The position numbers and the translations under genes are program-made. Below the pieces are notes generated by a model. That model was given only the letters and a program-made list of their open reading frames with translations. It did not search any database and had not been told where the DNA came from. Shown here in pieces: positions 1 to 10,854 of a stretch of DNA of 64,000 bases. Within the stretch, counting starts at the first letter, position 1. Each line of letters begins with the position of its first letter. Location: assembly GCA_951640165.1 (NCBI GenBank), contig OX621257.1:12225201-12289200 (forward strand), in the 5' to 3' direction. This stretch comes from Pseudoips prasinana (Eukaryota > Arthropoda > Insecta > Lepidoptera > Nolidae).

Positions 1-1670
1 GATATAGAAACTCGTGATGGAAGATTCATGAAGTAAATATAAGTACACTTTGTACGACTTTAAACTTGTAAAAGCCGGACAGAATCTACTTAATTTCACC
101 TCAGAATTTCAGACTATTGATGAACATTTTCAGCGTAATCATAAGCAGACATTGTAAAGCTTAATGAAAACAAGCCGGACAAACTCTACTTAAAATCACA
201 CTGAACTAACTTTTGAATTTTTTTCTGGATGAATCGTAATAATGTAGCTGCCACGTTATGCACTGCAAGGTGACGTAATAATACGATAGAAGATGATATT
301 ACTCCTACATTTTAACTATAATTTTTGTTCATGCTGGATGGGACCACCATCTCACATGATAAATGAAGATGTGGTCTAAGGTGGACCGCGCGTACGCGTA
401 CCCGTAAGATCACTTCACTCTAGCCTTGAATAAACTCATGCCATATGAGACTGGAATCTGGAAACACGTCCTTCGGACGGGCAGTCGCCGTGTGTATGAT
501 GAAGGTAGAATCAAAGCGTAGTGTATATACATAATAGCATAGTGTATACATATAATAGGGACGGGTAAGATCACAAAAGAAGCAAATCCAGGACTTCCAG
601 CTTCCATAAACTAGACAAAATACAAGGTCTCAGTAGTTCTCTTAAAAATTCCCAATACACTTTTGTCGATTGAAGTAGGTTCCAAAATATGAGTACACTA
701 CCGATTGACGGACTAGATCAATATGGACGCTGTGATTAGTTCAAGATAGCTGACCGTAACACTATTCTATGGTGTAAAACGTATACTGCTTAGCTACTTT
801 TAGTTTGGCACTAAAATCACAATAAGAGGAACACCGATCAACACTTGTATACCTACCACTTGAGACGAAAATTAAACAAATAAGTTTTTTTTACACTAAG
901 TTGCACTTTACGATCAGATCACTACAAGATCTAATAGAGTACTGATACATATTTGGTAATAAAGCTATATATATTTATACTTATTTATTAAATAAACGGT
1001 TTCATTAGGGCACTATTAAATGGTAACAAACAAAGTGCTTTCCTAATGATTTTGTTTTCATTAGTGCTTACCCGACTAGTTAGAGGATAAAAACATTTGA
1101 TGATTTAAAAGTAAACTATACAAGTAATTAAGTACCATCCTAATCCCCTTTAAACGCTAATTTAGATTAGATTAAGAAGTACTTTATTTCTCATAAGAAT
1201 TACAATAAATTCACTTACTGAGAAAATATACATAACTAAACATTAAAATTATGTGCATACAGAGCTATTGTTTACTTAATTTATACAATACAACAATCAA
1301 ATAAATTTAGAAGTAGGTAAATATCTAAAAAATGTATTAAAATAAAACTCGTTCAAAACATTCAACATCATCGCTGGCCAAACACGGATGCACTTACAAA
1401 TATCAAAGTGGATGCGGCATCTATGGTATCAGGTAGATAAAATAAGCACTATTGCACAAAATGTTTAGTGTTCAGGTTTGTATACACATATATTGCGTAT
1501 ATATATTTACATATTGTATATATACAATTTTAGTAGTTTTTTGAACCGTGACATGGTGTTAGCCCCTTTTATGGGTATTGGTAATGTATTGTACATTTTG
1601 ATTAAACGCTAATTGGTATTATTAACCTATGCCACAAAGAAGGGTAGTAGTTTGAAGCAGTTCCTCTATA
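1..1670. other. AT-rich DNA without recognisable gene
   Basis: No convincing coding region. Two related stretches beginning AGCCGGACA (near 74 and 173) form an imperfect direct repeat about 100 bp apart. Short ORFs here show no domain or codon signal. Confidence 0.4.
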
Positions 1671-1673
1671 AAA

Positions 1674-2385
1674 TACAAAATAATAAAGGTTTTTATTCAC
1701 CGAGACTTTAAAAAAGCGCTTGTGAATATAAATATACAACATGTAACGTAATTAACGCACACCCTCAGACACCCCAATTAGAATATTATGTTGTAATCAT
1801 AATACATACACTGAATTTTTAATTTGATTTGTATATGCATCGTTATTTACAAAATTAGTTTCTTGGAATAATAATTATATTTCTTTATTTTGTGTTGAAT
1901 GATGGAATTTGTATGAATACAAATAAAACTGCGATTTAAAAGTCTTATTGCCTTGACTTACGGTCCATTTCAATTTGTTTTGACTGTACAGGGTTAAAAT
2001 AACGATAATTTCCGTAGTTTAATTTATTTTGAAATAAAAATTTACCCATATTAAAAATGATATAAATCGATTCAGTAAACGATTCTGAACAAACTATTTT
2101 CAGGGTGTGCGTTAATTAAGTTACATGTTGTATATAAATAGTCAGAACATGTTAGTAGTAATATAGTTAAGTATACATAATTATTTCTAGTTCCATATAG
2201 ATATTTAGGTGCACGGATTGTTAAAACATTTATAAAATTTATTTTTTAATAGTAATGATATTTAGCTAGCTTGTATTAAATTATTGTCAAGGAGATTATG
2301 TTTAGGTTTAATTATCGAAATTTATAGTTCAAGCTATATTTTACTACATATTGTCTGAATGGTTATGTCTATATAAAAGTACGAA
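1674..2385. repeat. Dispersed repeat E, copy 1, split by a MITE
   Basis: The flanks of the MITE at 1736-2132 join into one sequence that recurs uninterrupted at 21575-21855 and inverted at 12670-12870. It starts with TTTTTATTCAC and AAAGCGCTTGT, then GTCAGAACATG and TTAGCTAGCTTGTATTAA. Coding potential and class are unknown. The A/T-rich edge suggests a retroelement tail. Confidence 0.6.
1736..2132. mobile_element. MITE family 1, copy 1 (~395 bp)
   Basis: Terminal inverted repeats of about 33 bp: the left begins ACAACATGTAACGTAATTAA, the right is its near-perfect complement. The interior has no ORF. Copies also lie at 27888-28533 and 34400-34808. Here both flanks carry TATAAATA, a candidate 8-bp target duplication, but the other copies do not confirm that length. 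The superfamily is therefore open. Confidence 0.8.
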
Positions 2386-2415
2386 TTCAATATTATTATT
2401 ATGATGGACCTTTTG

Positions 2416-2622
2416 CTAATAACGATGGTCGCGCTTTAATTCTGCTACCGGAGCCAATGCGCCCCAACTGGGAAGACCCAGCGAAACAAACTCAGCGGGT
2501 TCATCCACTACTGGTTTCAACACGGCCCAGTTAAGACGGTCCGGCGAAACATACTCTTTCAAATAAACAGTGTAGTTTTGTGAATTTGTTTTCAATGCCG
2601 ATTGTATTGTGTGGGAGACCAC
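2416..2622 (-). other. Uncharacterised 68-codon ORF in a GC-richer patch
   Basis: A short − strand ORF (residues such as YLKEYVSPDRLNWAVLKPVV) in DNA clearly less AT-rich than its surroundings. I do not recognise it. It could be a fragment of a retrotransposon or host protein. No splice or domain evidence. Confidence 0.2.
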
Positions 2623-2939
2623 ATCATGTGATAAGGCTTATGCTTGATTTCATTTAAGTTCCTTCAAAGTTACTACTCTTTTTAGGAGTTTGTTACCTTG
2701 CTCTGTTTGTATGTTTGGGACATAACTTGCAGACTAGTTTTGTACAACTTATCTTATCAATCTGAAACCTACATATTGACGGGCCAGTTGGCGTGGTTGG
2801 TAAATTCTTGCCTTTCACGCGGCCAGGTCGTGGGTTCGATTCCCACCCAGGACAGATATTTGTGTGTATGAACATGTCCGTTTGTCCTGTGTGTGGGTGT
2901 AATTATCTATATAAGTACGTATTTACAAAAGAAAAGTAG

Positions 2940-4236
2940 TAAAAGATCAATAATATACAAAATGTTTGTTATTCATCCAAATTTATAATATCACCTTCAA
3001 AGTATGCTCCTTCAGAAACGATTCACTTACGCCAACGAATAATCCATTCACCAAAACATTTTTTAAACGCTGCTTTCGGAATTGAATTCAGTTCTCGCCG
3101 CGAATTCTCCTTTATGTCTTCTACCGATTGAAAACGGGTACCACGAAGTGGTAATTTGAGTTTAGGAAAAAGAAAGAAATCAGCTTGAGCCATATCTGGT
3201 GAATATGGTGGTTGCTGGATGGTATTTGTTGAGTGTTTGGTCAAAAATTCGTTCACAATGATGGCCTTGTGCGAAGCCGCATTATCGTGGTGCAAAATCC
3301 AAGAATTTTCTTTCCACAAATCTGAACTTTTTCGTCGAATTTGCTCTCTTAAACGCCGCATACCTAACGCTCAAATAATATTCTTTATTTACGGTTCGAC
3401 CTTCCGGTAAGAATTCAGAGTGCACAACACCGCGATAGTCAAAGAAAACAGTCAACATGACTTTGACTTTTGATCGACTTTGGCGTGGTTTATTCGGTTT
3501 CGGTTCAGTTGGAAGGCGCCACTCCGAAGCTTGTTGACTAGTTTGCATGTCACACTCGTAAACCCACGTCTCGTTACCAGTAACAATGCGTTTCATGAAT
3601 GTTGGGTCGGAATTGACTCGTTCTACCATGTCCTCAGCGACTTTCATGCGATTGAGTTTTTGGAGAAAATTCAGATCGTTTGGGGCTAGCCGAGCGGCAA
3701 CATGTTTCATACCCAAATGATTAGTTAAAATGGTACGAATCGACTCGTGAGATACAGAAAGTTCGGCGGCTATCTCTCTCAGGGTTGAATGAGGATTTTC
3801 AGTCACTATTTCCTTCACTTTTGCGATGTTAACTTCAGTTGCAGACGTTGATGGCCTACCAGAGCGAGGCAAATCTTTCATCACATCTCGACCGCTTTTG
3901 AACGCTTTGAACCACTCATAAGCACGAGTTTTTGATAAAGTCGATTCACCGTAAGCCTTCTGTAACATTTTCAGTGACTCCGAACACGAAATTCCATTAG
4001 CGATGCAACATTTAAGACAAACTCTTTTTTCGATATTTTTGTCCTTTATGAAATTCGCATTACACACTATATATGATATTACCAAAACCAGCACTGTATT
4101 TAATATAAATAACAGATGCAACTCAAACTCCGCGCCAAAATGGAAAACAGTTGTGCCAATCTAACAACAACAAAAAAAAATTGAATTTGGAACCATAAAC
4201 AAATCATCCATTCCCGATACTTTTTTGACTGAATGT
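2940..4236 (-). mobile_element. Mariner (Tc1/mariner) element, degenerate
   Basis: About 1.3 kb inserted at a TA inside SINE A. The ends show decayed inverted similarity: TTTGTT..TCCAAATT near 2965-2982 matches the complement of about 4186-4205, and an AGT-AAAA block lies outside it. The exact ends are uncertain to about 10 bp. It carries one transposase pseudogene. Confidence 0.8.
2969..4121 (-). pseudogene. Mariner transposase pseudogene (DD34D)
   Basis: Full-length mariner transposase in pieces. Similarity begins about 23 codons into the open frame. The N-terminal paired helix-turn-helix (SKTRAYEWFKAFKSGRD) is followed by a second one (TLREIAAELSVSHESIRTIL). The first catalytic position reads TGNETW instead of the family's TGDETW, an Asp-to-Asn change that should abolish catalysis. 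An extra AGGT at about 3362 shifts the frame. The new frame (from 3361) has the second Asp in HHDNAASH and the third in QADFF, 34 residues later. A TGA at 3023-3025 replaces a codon before the C-terminal IVSEGAYFEGD, and the original stop is at about 2969. Three independent lesions make it non-functional. Confidence 0.92.
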
Positions 4237-4384
4237 ATATGTAGTTTCCGATTTCCATAGTACAAGCTCTGCTTGTTTTGGGATTCGATGGCCGTGTGTG
4301 AATAATTTCCCTGGATATCGACGTAATCTAATAATATAATCTAATAGTTAATCAATATAATTCACTTTTTTGTAGTTTTAGTTT

Positions 4385-4560
4385 TCTTTCGAATGTAGGT
4401 AGTTAAGTATCTATCTATACATATAATAAAATCGTAGGAAAGTCAAAACTGTACATTGAATTTTTTTTTTTAAAAGGATACTTGGGGCGTGATCTACATT
4501 CGACATCGAAGCCAAAAATATAGTTTGTAGAATTTACAACCGCGGGGCAAAGCTAGTTTA
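4385..4560 (+). repeat. Dispersed TE-like fragment
   Basis: Reads ATAATAAAATCGTAGGAAAG, then a poly-T tract, and ends CCGCGGGGCAAAGCTAGTTTA, in the style of widespread lepidopteran short repeats. No ORF. Class not determined. Confidence 0.35.
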
Positions 4561-4619
4561 TAATATTGCTATAGTTTAATGATTTTATATTGATACTACT
4601 CCATTTTGGGGCTCGATAG

Positions 4620-4840
4620 TCCCCACCTAGACGTGTTTTCTTTGTTTCGTCCGGAGTCCGGAGTCTGTTTAAGGACTTCCAGATCGGGCGCGGTAATTGA
4701 TGTCCAGGCGGGAGGCTTTCGGAAGGCGTCACGCTTTCCTTAATTCACTTAATCTGCATGTTGCCTCTGCGTCATCCAGTTTATTGAAACACATCTATTC
4801 CTACTTCTACTTACTCACCATTTGTTTTTAAATTACAGGT
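4620..4840. other. Intervening DNA, no feature recognised
   Basis: A GC-richer patch (GTCCGGAGTCCGGAGTC tandem at about 4650) without supported coding sequence. Confidence 0.3.
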
Positions 4841-4841
4841 T

Positions 4842-5540
4842 ACGATGTTGAAAAGAGCTTTCTGTCGATATCATCTAATGCGGTTGGAACCTATAATGTT
4901 ACTCGTAATATGTTCTTACAAACTCGTAAAAGGTTCTTCGTATACTTGATGAAATTCTTCCTCTTCTCTGGAAAGGACATGGTCCTTACTATTCCATATT
5001 CCAGTGGCTGCTTCCCGGCAGCATAAAAAGCTGCCCAATTTACCTCCGAACCCAAACTGAAATATTCTGAATCATTTTCAGATTACCATCCCACTTCTAT
5101 ACTCCCTTTTTTGTCAAAAGTCCTAGGACGCCTCATTCAAATAACAATACCTGTAATTTATACTACAACTAGCTGTGCCCCGCATTATTACCCACGTTCA
5201 ACTTTATAAATTATAGCCTATGTACTAGGCTATAATTTAGGCTTAATCCAGGGTCAGCCAACTCCATACCAAATTTTATTATAATCGCTCCAGTATTTTA
5301 GACGTGAAGAAGTAACAAACATACACACTCACAAACTTTCGCCTTTATAATATTAGTATGATTCTCGCAATTAAATAAAAAATCATCCATTGAATTAACT
5401 AAGTTCCTTCCTTTAAAAAGCCATATTCTCAAGCCGATGCAATCCGGTTTCCGTCCCGGCCATAGTACCGTAACTGCCCTTGTCCATTGCAGAGACATTG
5501 TGATCAGTAGGATCATGAGGATGGAAACTAACAAACAAAA
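4842..5540 (+). pseudogene. CR1-like reverse transcriptase fragment, decayed
   Basis: Translated in several frames, this matches the reverse transcriptase encoded on the − strand at 23.5-25.3 kb. ISSNAVGTYN corresponds to ISSKAVGSDS there, SILPFLSKVLGRL to SILPFLSKVLERL, and PMQSGFRPGHSTVTALV to PMQSGFRQGHSTATALV. It has stops and frameshifts and is interrupted at 5165-5362 by another repeat. Only fingers-to-palm parts are visible; the YADD region is missing. Confidence 0.75.
5165..5362 (+). repeat. Repeat H (CTAGCTGTGCCCCGC...) inside the RT pseudogene
   Basis: Starts CTAGCTGTGCCCCGC, then TTATAAATTATAGCCTATGT, and ends CTTTATAATATTAGTATGAT. Homologous pieces lie at 8915, 12000, 12228, 29013, 34105, 38812, 42177 and 57990. 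This is the common lepidopteran retroelement-tail-like short repeat. It separates two parts of one RT reading frame. Confidence 0.75.
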
Positions 5541-5551
5541 AAAACGTGCCA

Positions 5552-6415
5552 AGTGCTAGTCGGACTCGCCCATGAAGGGTTCCGCAGCAGCAAGTATTTC
5601 AGTTGATTAAATGAAAGGTAAATTGTGGTTTACGATTTATAACGCATCAAAAAAACTACTTACTAGATCTCGTTCAAACCAATTTTCGTTGTTAGTTTAC
5701 ATGGTAATGTACATCATATTTTTTTTTCAGTTTTATCATTCTCTTATTTTAGAAGTTACAGTGGGGGGGGGGGGGGGACACTCATTTTTCCACTTTGGAA
5801 GTGTCTCTCGCGCAAACTATTCAGTTTAGAAAATAAAAACTTGTGTGTACTTATGTACACGCGTTAGAAGTTATACTTCTTAATATACAACTTGAACATA
5901 GTTATCAATTTTCATACCACCTAGAGCTAACGTTATGCTGTTATTTTTACGATGCGCGCGCATCGTAAAAATTCACTCTCATAAATTTTCATACCACCTA
6001 GAACTAACTTCATGCTGTTAAATTTTTAGGTGTCGGTGTGCGCGCGCATCGTAAAAATTCACTCTCATCATTTTTCTCAATGGCGCCAAAAGAAGTATAA
6101 CTTCAAAAATTATATTAGGAACCTCAATATCATTTTTGAATACCTATCCATAGATATACAACAAATAAGGGTACGATGAAAAAAAAAATGAGTTTCAGTT
6201 TTATGTATGGGGAACCCCCAAAATTATAATTCTTTTTCCATTTTGGTGTGAAAATCTTAATGCGGTTCACAGAATACATCTACTTACCAAGTTTCAGCAG
6301 TACAGCTCTTATAGTTTCGGAAAAAAGGCTGTGACATACGGACGGACAGACAGACAGACATGACGAATCTATAAGGGTTCCGTTTTTTGCCATTTGGCTA
6401 CGGAACCCTAAAAAC
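5552..6415 (+). repeat. Dispersed repeat F, copy 1, with MITE insertion
   Basis: Begins near AGTCGGACTCGCCCATG and ends GGCTACGGAACCCTAAAAA. Other copies are at 7475-8072 (−), 18085-18706 (+), 26095-26985 (+) and 55230-55436 (−). The ends are complementary (GGGTTCCG / CGGAACCC), as in a terminal-repeat element, but no transposase is present. It contains a 15-G run at 5763-5777. Compared with the 18-kb copy, 5838-6107 is an insertion. Confidence 0.7.
5850..6107. mobile_element. MITE with internal tandem palindromic unit
   Basis: The ends carry GAAGTTATACTTCTT and its complement AAGAAGTATAACTTC. Inside, a unit of about 75-85 bp is repeated twice (5911-6070), each copy containing the palindromic core GATGCGCGCGCATC with ACTCTCAT downstream. 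No ORF. It sits inside repeat F. Confidence 0.65.
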
Positions 6416-6429
6416 TGATGATGTTCATT

Positions 6430-7000
6430 TAACAACCACGTAAAGAACATGGTGTATTAAATGAGAACACTTTATAGAGTGCTGTTTATTATTAACCCTA
6501 TTATTATTATTTCTGAGAATAAACGCTTTTTCCTTTTCATTTCATTTAATGTAGGTATCCATCCAAGAATTGTCTGGAAGAAATCGCTTAATGTGATAGG
6601 CCCTATCACATTAAGGATATTATTATCCGCCCATTGCGCATTTTATTCTATGTTTCAATGTAAAATGTTCTCAATTTGTGTAAAATAAATAATACTTTTT
6701 TATACCACAGTAGGTGACGTTGTTTGGAATCGTTATGCCAGAAATCTCTAATACTTAACTATTAAACTAATCTGGCGGGAGTTACATTTACTCAATAGTT
6801 AGTACAACGAAAATAAGCTATTTTAATATTATAAATGAGAAAAAAAGTCTCATGTCAATATAATTAAATTAGAAAAATGTGCCTTGATTCAGCAGTCAAA
6901 GACAATTTTCGGATCGACTTCAAATTATGATATTCATATTATTATACTATACTAATCACACTATAATATAATAAGGGTGAAAGTCTGTGAGTGTGTATGT
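6430..7000. other. Non-coding stretch with a short hairpin
   Basis: No gene. A 14-bp perfect inverted repeat, CTTAATGTGATAGG and its complement with a single base between them, is at 6587-6615. Confidence 0.5.
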
Positions 7001-7005
7001 TTGTT

Positions 7006-7470
7006 AACCGACTTCAAAAGGAGGAGGTTCTCAAGTTCACCAGTATTTTTTTTTATGTATGTACACCGATTACTCAGAGATTTATGATCCGATTTACGTG
7101 GTTCTTTTTCAGTTTGATGCGGAATAGTTGCCATTTGGTCCCATAAAAATTTTATATAGTTTGGCCTAGTAGTTTTAATTTTATGGACATTTTTGTATGA
7201 CATTTTTTGTTCATGTGGACGATGTAATTGTCTTTGGCACAGACGTTTTTAAATCTTAGCCAGGCTAGCTAGACTCATACTGTTCAAGTGTTTCAGGCAT
7301 GAACATAAAGAAAAGTTTCAGATAACTAGCGTGTAATACTCGCGTATATGCTCGTTTTTGGAAAAGCATGTAGGCGCATCTTTTAGCACAAGCGCATTTT
7401 TTTATGTACGTACATCGATTACGCTGAGGTTTATGAACCGATTGATTCTTCTTTAGTTTGATGCGGAATA
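7006..7470. repeat. ACCGACTTCAAAAGGAGGAGG repeat fragments
   Basis: Two related pieces (7006-7240 and about 7390-7470) share ATGTATGTACACCGATTAC-like and GTTTGATGCGGAATAG blocks common in lepidopteran dispersed DNA. No ORF of note. Confidence 0.5.
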
Positions 7471-7474
7471 GCTG

Positions 7475-8072
7475 CCATTTTTAGAGTTCCGTAGCCAAAT
7501 GGCAAAAAACGGAACGTTATGTCTGTCTGTCTTTGCGTCTGTATGTCACAGTCACTTTTTCCGAAACTATAAGAACTATATTGTTTAGACTTGGTAAGCA
7601 AATGTATTCTGTGAACCGCATTAAGAATTTGACACAAAAGCGGAAAAACAAATTATAAATTTTGGGGGCTCCCCATTCTTATAACTGAATTTTAAAAAAA
7701 GTTTCATCAAACCCGTACATGTGGGGTATCTATGCATAGGTCTTCAAAAATGATATTGAGGTTTTTAAAATCATTTTTTCTCAACTGAATAGTTTGCGCG
7801 AGAGACACTTCCAAAGGCGTAAAAAGTGTCGCCCCGACCCCCCTGTAACTTCTAAAATAAGAGAATAACAAAACTAAAAAAATATATGATATACATTACC
7901 ATGCAAACATCTACCGAAAATTGGTTTGAATAAGATCTAGTAAGTAGTTTTTTTTATTGCGTCATAAATCGTAAACCGCAATTTACCTTCCATTCTATAA
8001 ACTCAAATACTTGCTACTACGGAAAAAATCATTCCGCCTTTCACGGGCGAGTCCGACTCGAACTCTCTCAAT
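7475..8072 (-). repeat. Dispersed repeat F, copy 2
   Basis: Inverted relative to copy 1: begins GAGTTCCGTAGCCAAATGGC and ends GCGAGTCCGACTCG. It has the same internal order (tyrosine-poor, non-coding; GTTTGCGCGAGAGACACTT), with only six C where copies 1 and 3 carry 14-15 G. Confidence 0.7.
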
Positions 8073-8084
8073 GTCTTGATCATC

Positions 8085-8430
8085 AATACGACCTAGTCTA
8101 TGATCCTCTCTCTTCTCAGTACACTCGTTAGCTAATGAATAAGACCTAGTCTAACAGCCCTCGGCCCAGCAGACTCATTAGCTAATCAATCATAAGACCT
8201 AGGCTATGGGCCCTCTGCTCAGTAGACTCGTTGGCTAATCGATCATTAATAAGACCTAGTCTTCATAGACTCATGCTTTCTGATCAGCAGACTTGATGGC
8301 GATTCGAACATTAATAAGACCTAGTCTATAAGCCCTTAGCACACAGACTCGTTAGCTAGATGGTTATAAATACGGCCTAACCTATGCGCTTGCTGTTCAG
8401 ACTTTCATGAATCTTAGCGAGTCTAGACTC
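8085..8430. repeat. Degenerate ~55-bp minisatellite, about six units
   Basis: Units start near 8085, 8138, 8191, 8248, 8313 and 8368, each with ATAAGACCTAGTCTAT, then a CAGACTCGTTAGCTAAT-like block. Unit length varies from about 52 to 65 bp. It lies immediately beyond repeat F, with no ORF across it. Confidence 0.75.
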
Positions 8431-8674
8431 GAACTGTGCAAGTTTTCTTAGAGTGAACGTAATTTTATGTAGATTTTCTTACTTTACAAACGGTCTTTTC
8501 GATCATTCACTGTCTCACAAGAACGTGAAAAAGAGTTTCGAGCAACATCTTTTCGGAGGATATTTCTTTTTTCCGTTCTCGTTTGTTGGGACCTATAGTT
8601 TTGGCGAGTGGCACCTTTCGCTAGCACCACCATTAGCTAGACACTAAAAAGTAACAAATAAAACAAAAAATTCG

Positions 8675-8815
8675 TTTAAAAAAACCGACTTCAAAAACTA
8701 AAAAGAATAAAAAAATATCTTAGTAAAGATTCAATTTAATACATTTCTTATGCAAACGTAATAACTTTAATATTAATTTGTATGTGCTACCTATTGAAAG
8801 GTTTGAAGTCGGTGC
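8675..8815. mobile_element. Short MITE family G, copy 1
   Basis: Bounded by ACCGACTTCAAA and its complement TTTGAAGTCGGT. The interior matches 31862-32045 in inverted orientation (TACGTTTGCATAAGA, CTTTATTAAGATA). Both copies lie close to AAACGAAG plus poly-T sequence. Confidence 0.65.
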
Positions 8816-8914
8816 CAAGCCAAATGTAGTAACAGGTACCACACTCGCCGCGCGTTACGTTCAGCAGGATAGCTTCGAATTTCTGTGTTTTTTTAAACGA
8901 AGTTTTTTTTATTA

Positions 8915-9052
8915 TTTCATCACGTCTAAACGGCTGGAGTGATTTTAATAAAATTTGGTATGGAGTTAGCTGATACCCTGGATTAACACATAGGCTATAA
9001 TTTATAAAGTTTAACGCGGGTAAAACTGCGGGGCACAGCTATTAAAATATAA
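8915..9052 (-). repeat. Repeat H, inverted copy
   Basis: Contains AAAGTTTAACGCGGGTAAAA and CGGGGCACAGCT, the complement of the family start. Confidence 0.7.
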
Positions 9053-9231
9053 TTGTCTATGTACCTTTTGTATATTACATTTTCTGCACACCACTAACTA
9101 CCTTCGTCTTTCTGTTCATTTTCAGTTCAGGTGGGCTATCGCCTAATTAAGATAATGATAAGCATACTTATATTCTCTAAATACATAAGTACTACAGATT
9201 AATTCAACTCAGACACAGCACAAGAACTTAT

Positions 9232-9290
9232 TCTGAGTGGTTATCGAACCCACGACCTTACTACGCTTAGCAGTCAGGAGTTCTAAGCAG
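9232..9290 (-). mobile_element. SINE family C fragment
   Basis: GGTTATCGAACCCACGACC then CTTAGCAGTCAGG is the complement of the B-box and anticodon-arm region of SINE C (compare 42053). Confidence 0.5.
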
Positions 9291-9299
9291 AAAATCAAC

Positions 9300-9715
9300 A
9301 GGCTAGTTTGGGACCTACGCCTATGCTACGCCGTAGATTGATAAAAATTTGACATCCAGACGCCATCGTCTACCCAGCGATTAAAGTACGCTCAACTTTG
9401 TATAATTTACGTGTCAATTTCGAACTTCGAATTCTACGATATAATCACTAAAGTGAAACGCACGTTGTTTATGGAATTTGTAAAAATATTGTTTTTCTTC
9501 ATACAAACATAGCTCCATGATACAAACACACCAATTAGCTAGTTACTCTTAACTACCCAGGTAATTAGGAACTGGTAAATATTTATTTCATAGTCCTACT
9601 ATAATAGTATAGACATGATTAAGGTAAGTTAAGTAGTTACTTCAATTAAGTCTAATGATAGTAAATACATTCTTTACAGATACCGATATTTTAGAACTTG
9701 ATCAGATACTAGGAT
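9300..9715. other. No feature seen
   Basis: AT-rich DNA without recognised repeat, ORF or RNA. Confidence 0.4.
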
Positions 9716-9717
9716 AT

Positions 9718-9780
9718 ATTTTGTGTGCATGAAAATGTCTGTTTTTCCTGAGTCTCGGTGTAATTATCTACATAAGTAGG
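9718..9780 (+). mobile_element. SINE family A fragment
   Basis: TGTGTGCATGAAAATGTCTG and TGTAATTATCTACATAAGTA match the SINE A body. The tRNA-like head is absent. Confidence 0.55.
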
Positions 9781-10600
9781 GGAAGCCCGGGCAAGACGCA
9801 TATGTTAAGGGATAATGTAAATAAAACTACAATCTGGTAATCAATATAATTCTTTGTACTTTTAATTTGTACTATGTTTAATCATCTTTAGAAAATAATA
9901 TCACGGAAATTTAAAAACTTTAACGATTTCTATATTAATTATGAGTATCAACAAAAAGTATCAAGTACCTATCCGTTTTGCCCGGAGGGATCGGCAAAAC
10001 GGATTCGCTCCAAGGGCAAAAAGGATAATGATGAATTAGTTAAGATCGGTCTTTGCATTCTTCACAGAAGTAGCTGCCAACTCCTACCTCCTCATATATC
10101 CTCCCAAATAAGAGGCAGTCTTCATGCGCCCAACGTCTGCATTGATTACACTGAATCCAATCTTCAGCTGGTGGTTCAGTGTATTTGTCAGCGCACACTA
10201 AACAGTAAAAATCTGGTTTCCGGCTTTTTTAATGTTGTTTGACTGAGGGTTTTAGTCTTCCTATACTACGCGCGTTATCATCTGAGTCTTAGGGCCATAA
10301 ATCATTTCCTATATCTATCTCGGTTGCACTTACGGGTCTTATGGAGCCGTCTAGTGAAGGCCGGCGCGCTGCACATTCCTATCTGATGATCCTGACGACT
10401 CAGATGATAACGCGCGTACTATAGGGCCTGCTAACTCTGAAATGGTGGTCTTCTTATTATTTGCCTTCTGAAAATTTAATGGTTACCTACTCAGCTTTGA
10501 CGGGAGTAGTCGTCAACACCTATGATTTATGCGTCTTATGTTTGCGGCCCTAAAACAGGTTGCAAACATAAGAGGTAGCAGCTATAGTTGGAATAGGTCT
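9776..10600 (-). pseudogene. Pogo/Tigger-like transposase C-terminal remnant
   Basis: On the − strand at about 10036-10215 a reading frame gives a PHD-type cysteine-rich finger. It runs YCLVCADKY, then DWIQCNQCRRWAHEDC, then YFCEEC, and ends at TAA near 10048. This C-x2-C..W-x2-C-x2-C-x2-WAH-x2-C..C-x2-C pattern is the usual C-terminus of insect pogo/Tigger-like transposases. Upstream (10440-10530) another frame reads LLTTTPVKAE, resembling the segment that precedes that finger in the family. An in-frame stop and the MITE at 10259-10424 separate the parts. GGGGAAGCCCGGGCAAGAC near 9780 may be the 3' terminal repeat. The DDE core is absent. The family call is inferred. Confidence 0.6.
10259..10424. 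mobile_element. Small MITE with ~26-bp terminal inverted repeats
   Basis: Ends TACGCGCGTTATCATCTGAG and its complement flank 165 bp of non-coding DNA inside the pogo-like remnant. Possible TA target site. A single copy in this window. Confidence 0.75.
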
Positions 10601-10769
10601 AAATTGAAATACTTTTAAAATATATCTCGCTTATGAAGAAGATAATAGAATAACAAAACTGTCAAAACCTATCTGTTTTGACAGTTTAGTTTATCTTTAT
10701 TTTATTTTTATAAATTGTAGTTATCGCGGCAATGGAAATACACACTCTGCGAATTTCCAACTATCTACC

Positions 10770-10853
10770 CAAGACATTGACAGACAGACAAGCGGACCGC
10801 AATGGTTCTGCGATAGGGCTTCTTTGTACACTTTTTGTATGGGACCCTAAAGA
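10770..10853 (+). repeat. Repeat F fragment
   Basis: GACAGACAGACAAGCGG and TATGGGACCCTAAAGAG resemble the 3' half of repeat F, shortened. Confidence 0.4.
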
Positions 10854-10854
10854 G

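Larger units (their letters stand above)
2776..4320 (+). mobile_element. tRNA-like SINE family A, copy split by mariner
   Basis: The left part (2776-2945) carries a pol III A box (TGGCGTGGTTGG) and B box (GGTTCGATTCC). The right part (about 4237-4320) carries the family's 3' body, ending GGCCGTGTGTGAATAAT. In uninterrupted copies, for example 17667-17935, these parts are contiguous, so the mariner at about 2940-4236 landed in this SINE. Confidence 0.85.

Noticed and set aside
2816..2856. tRNA-gene-like B boxes throughout the window
   Set aside because: Each lies at the head of a repeated body and lacks a foldable full cloverleaf, so they are SINEs, not functional tRNA genes.
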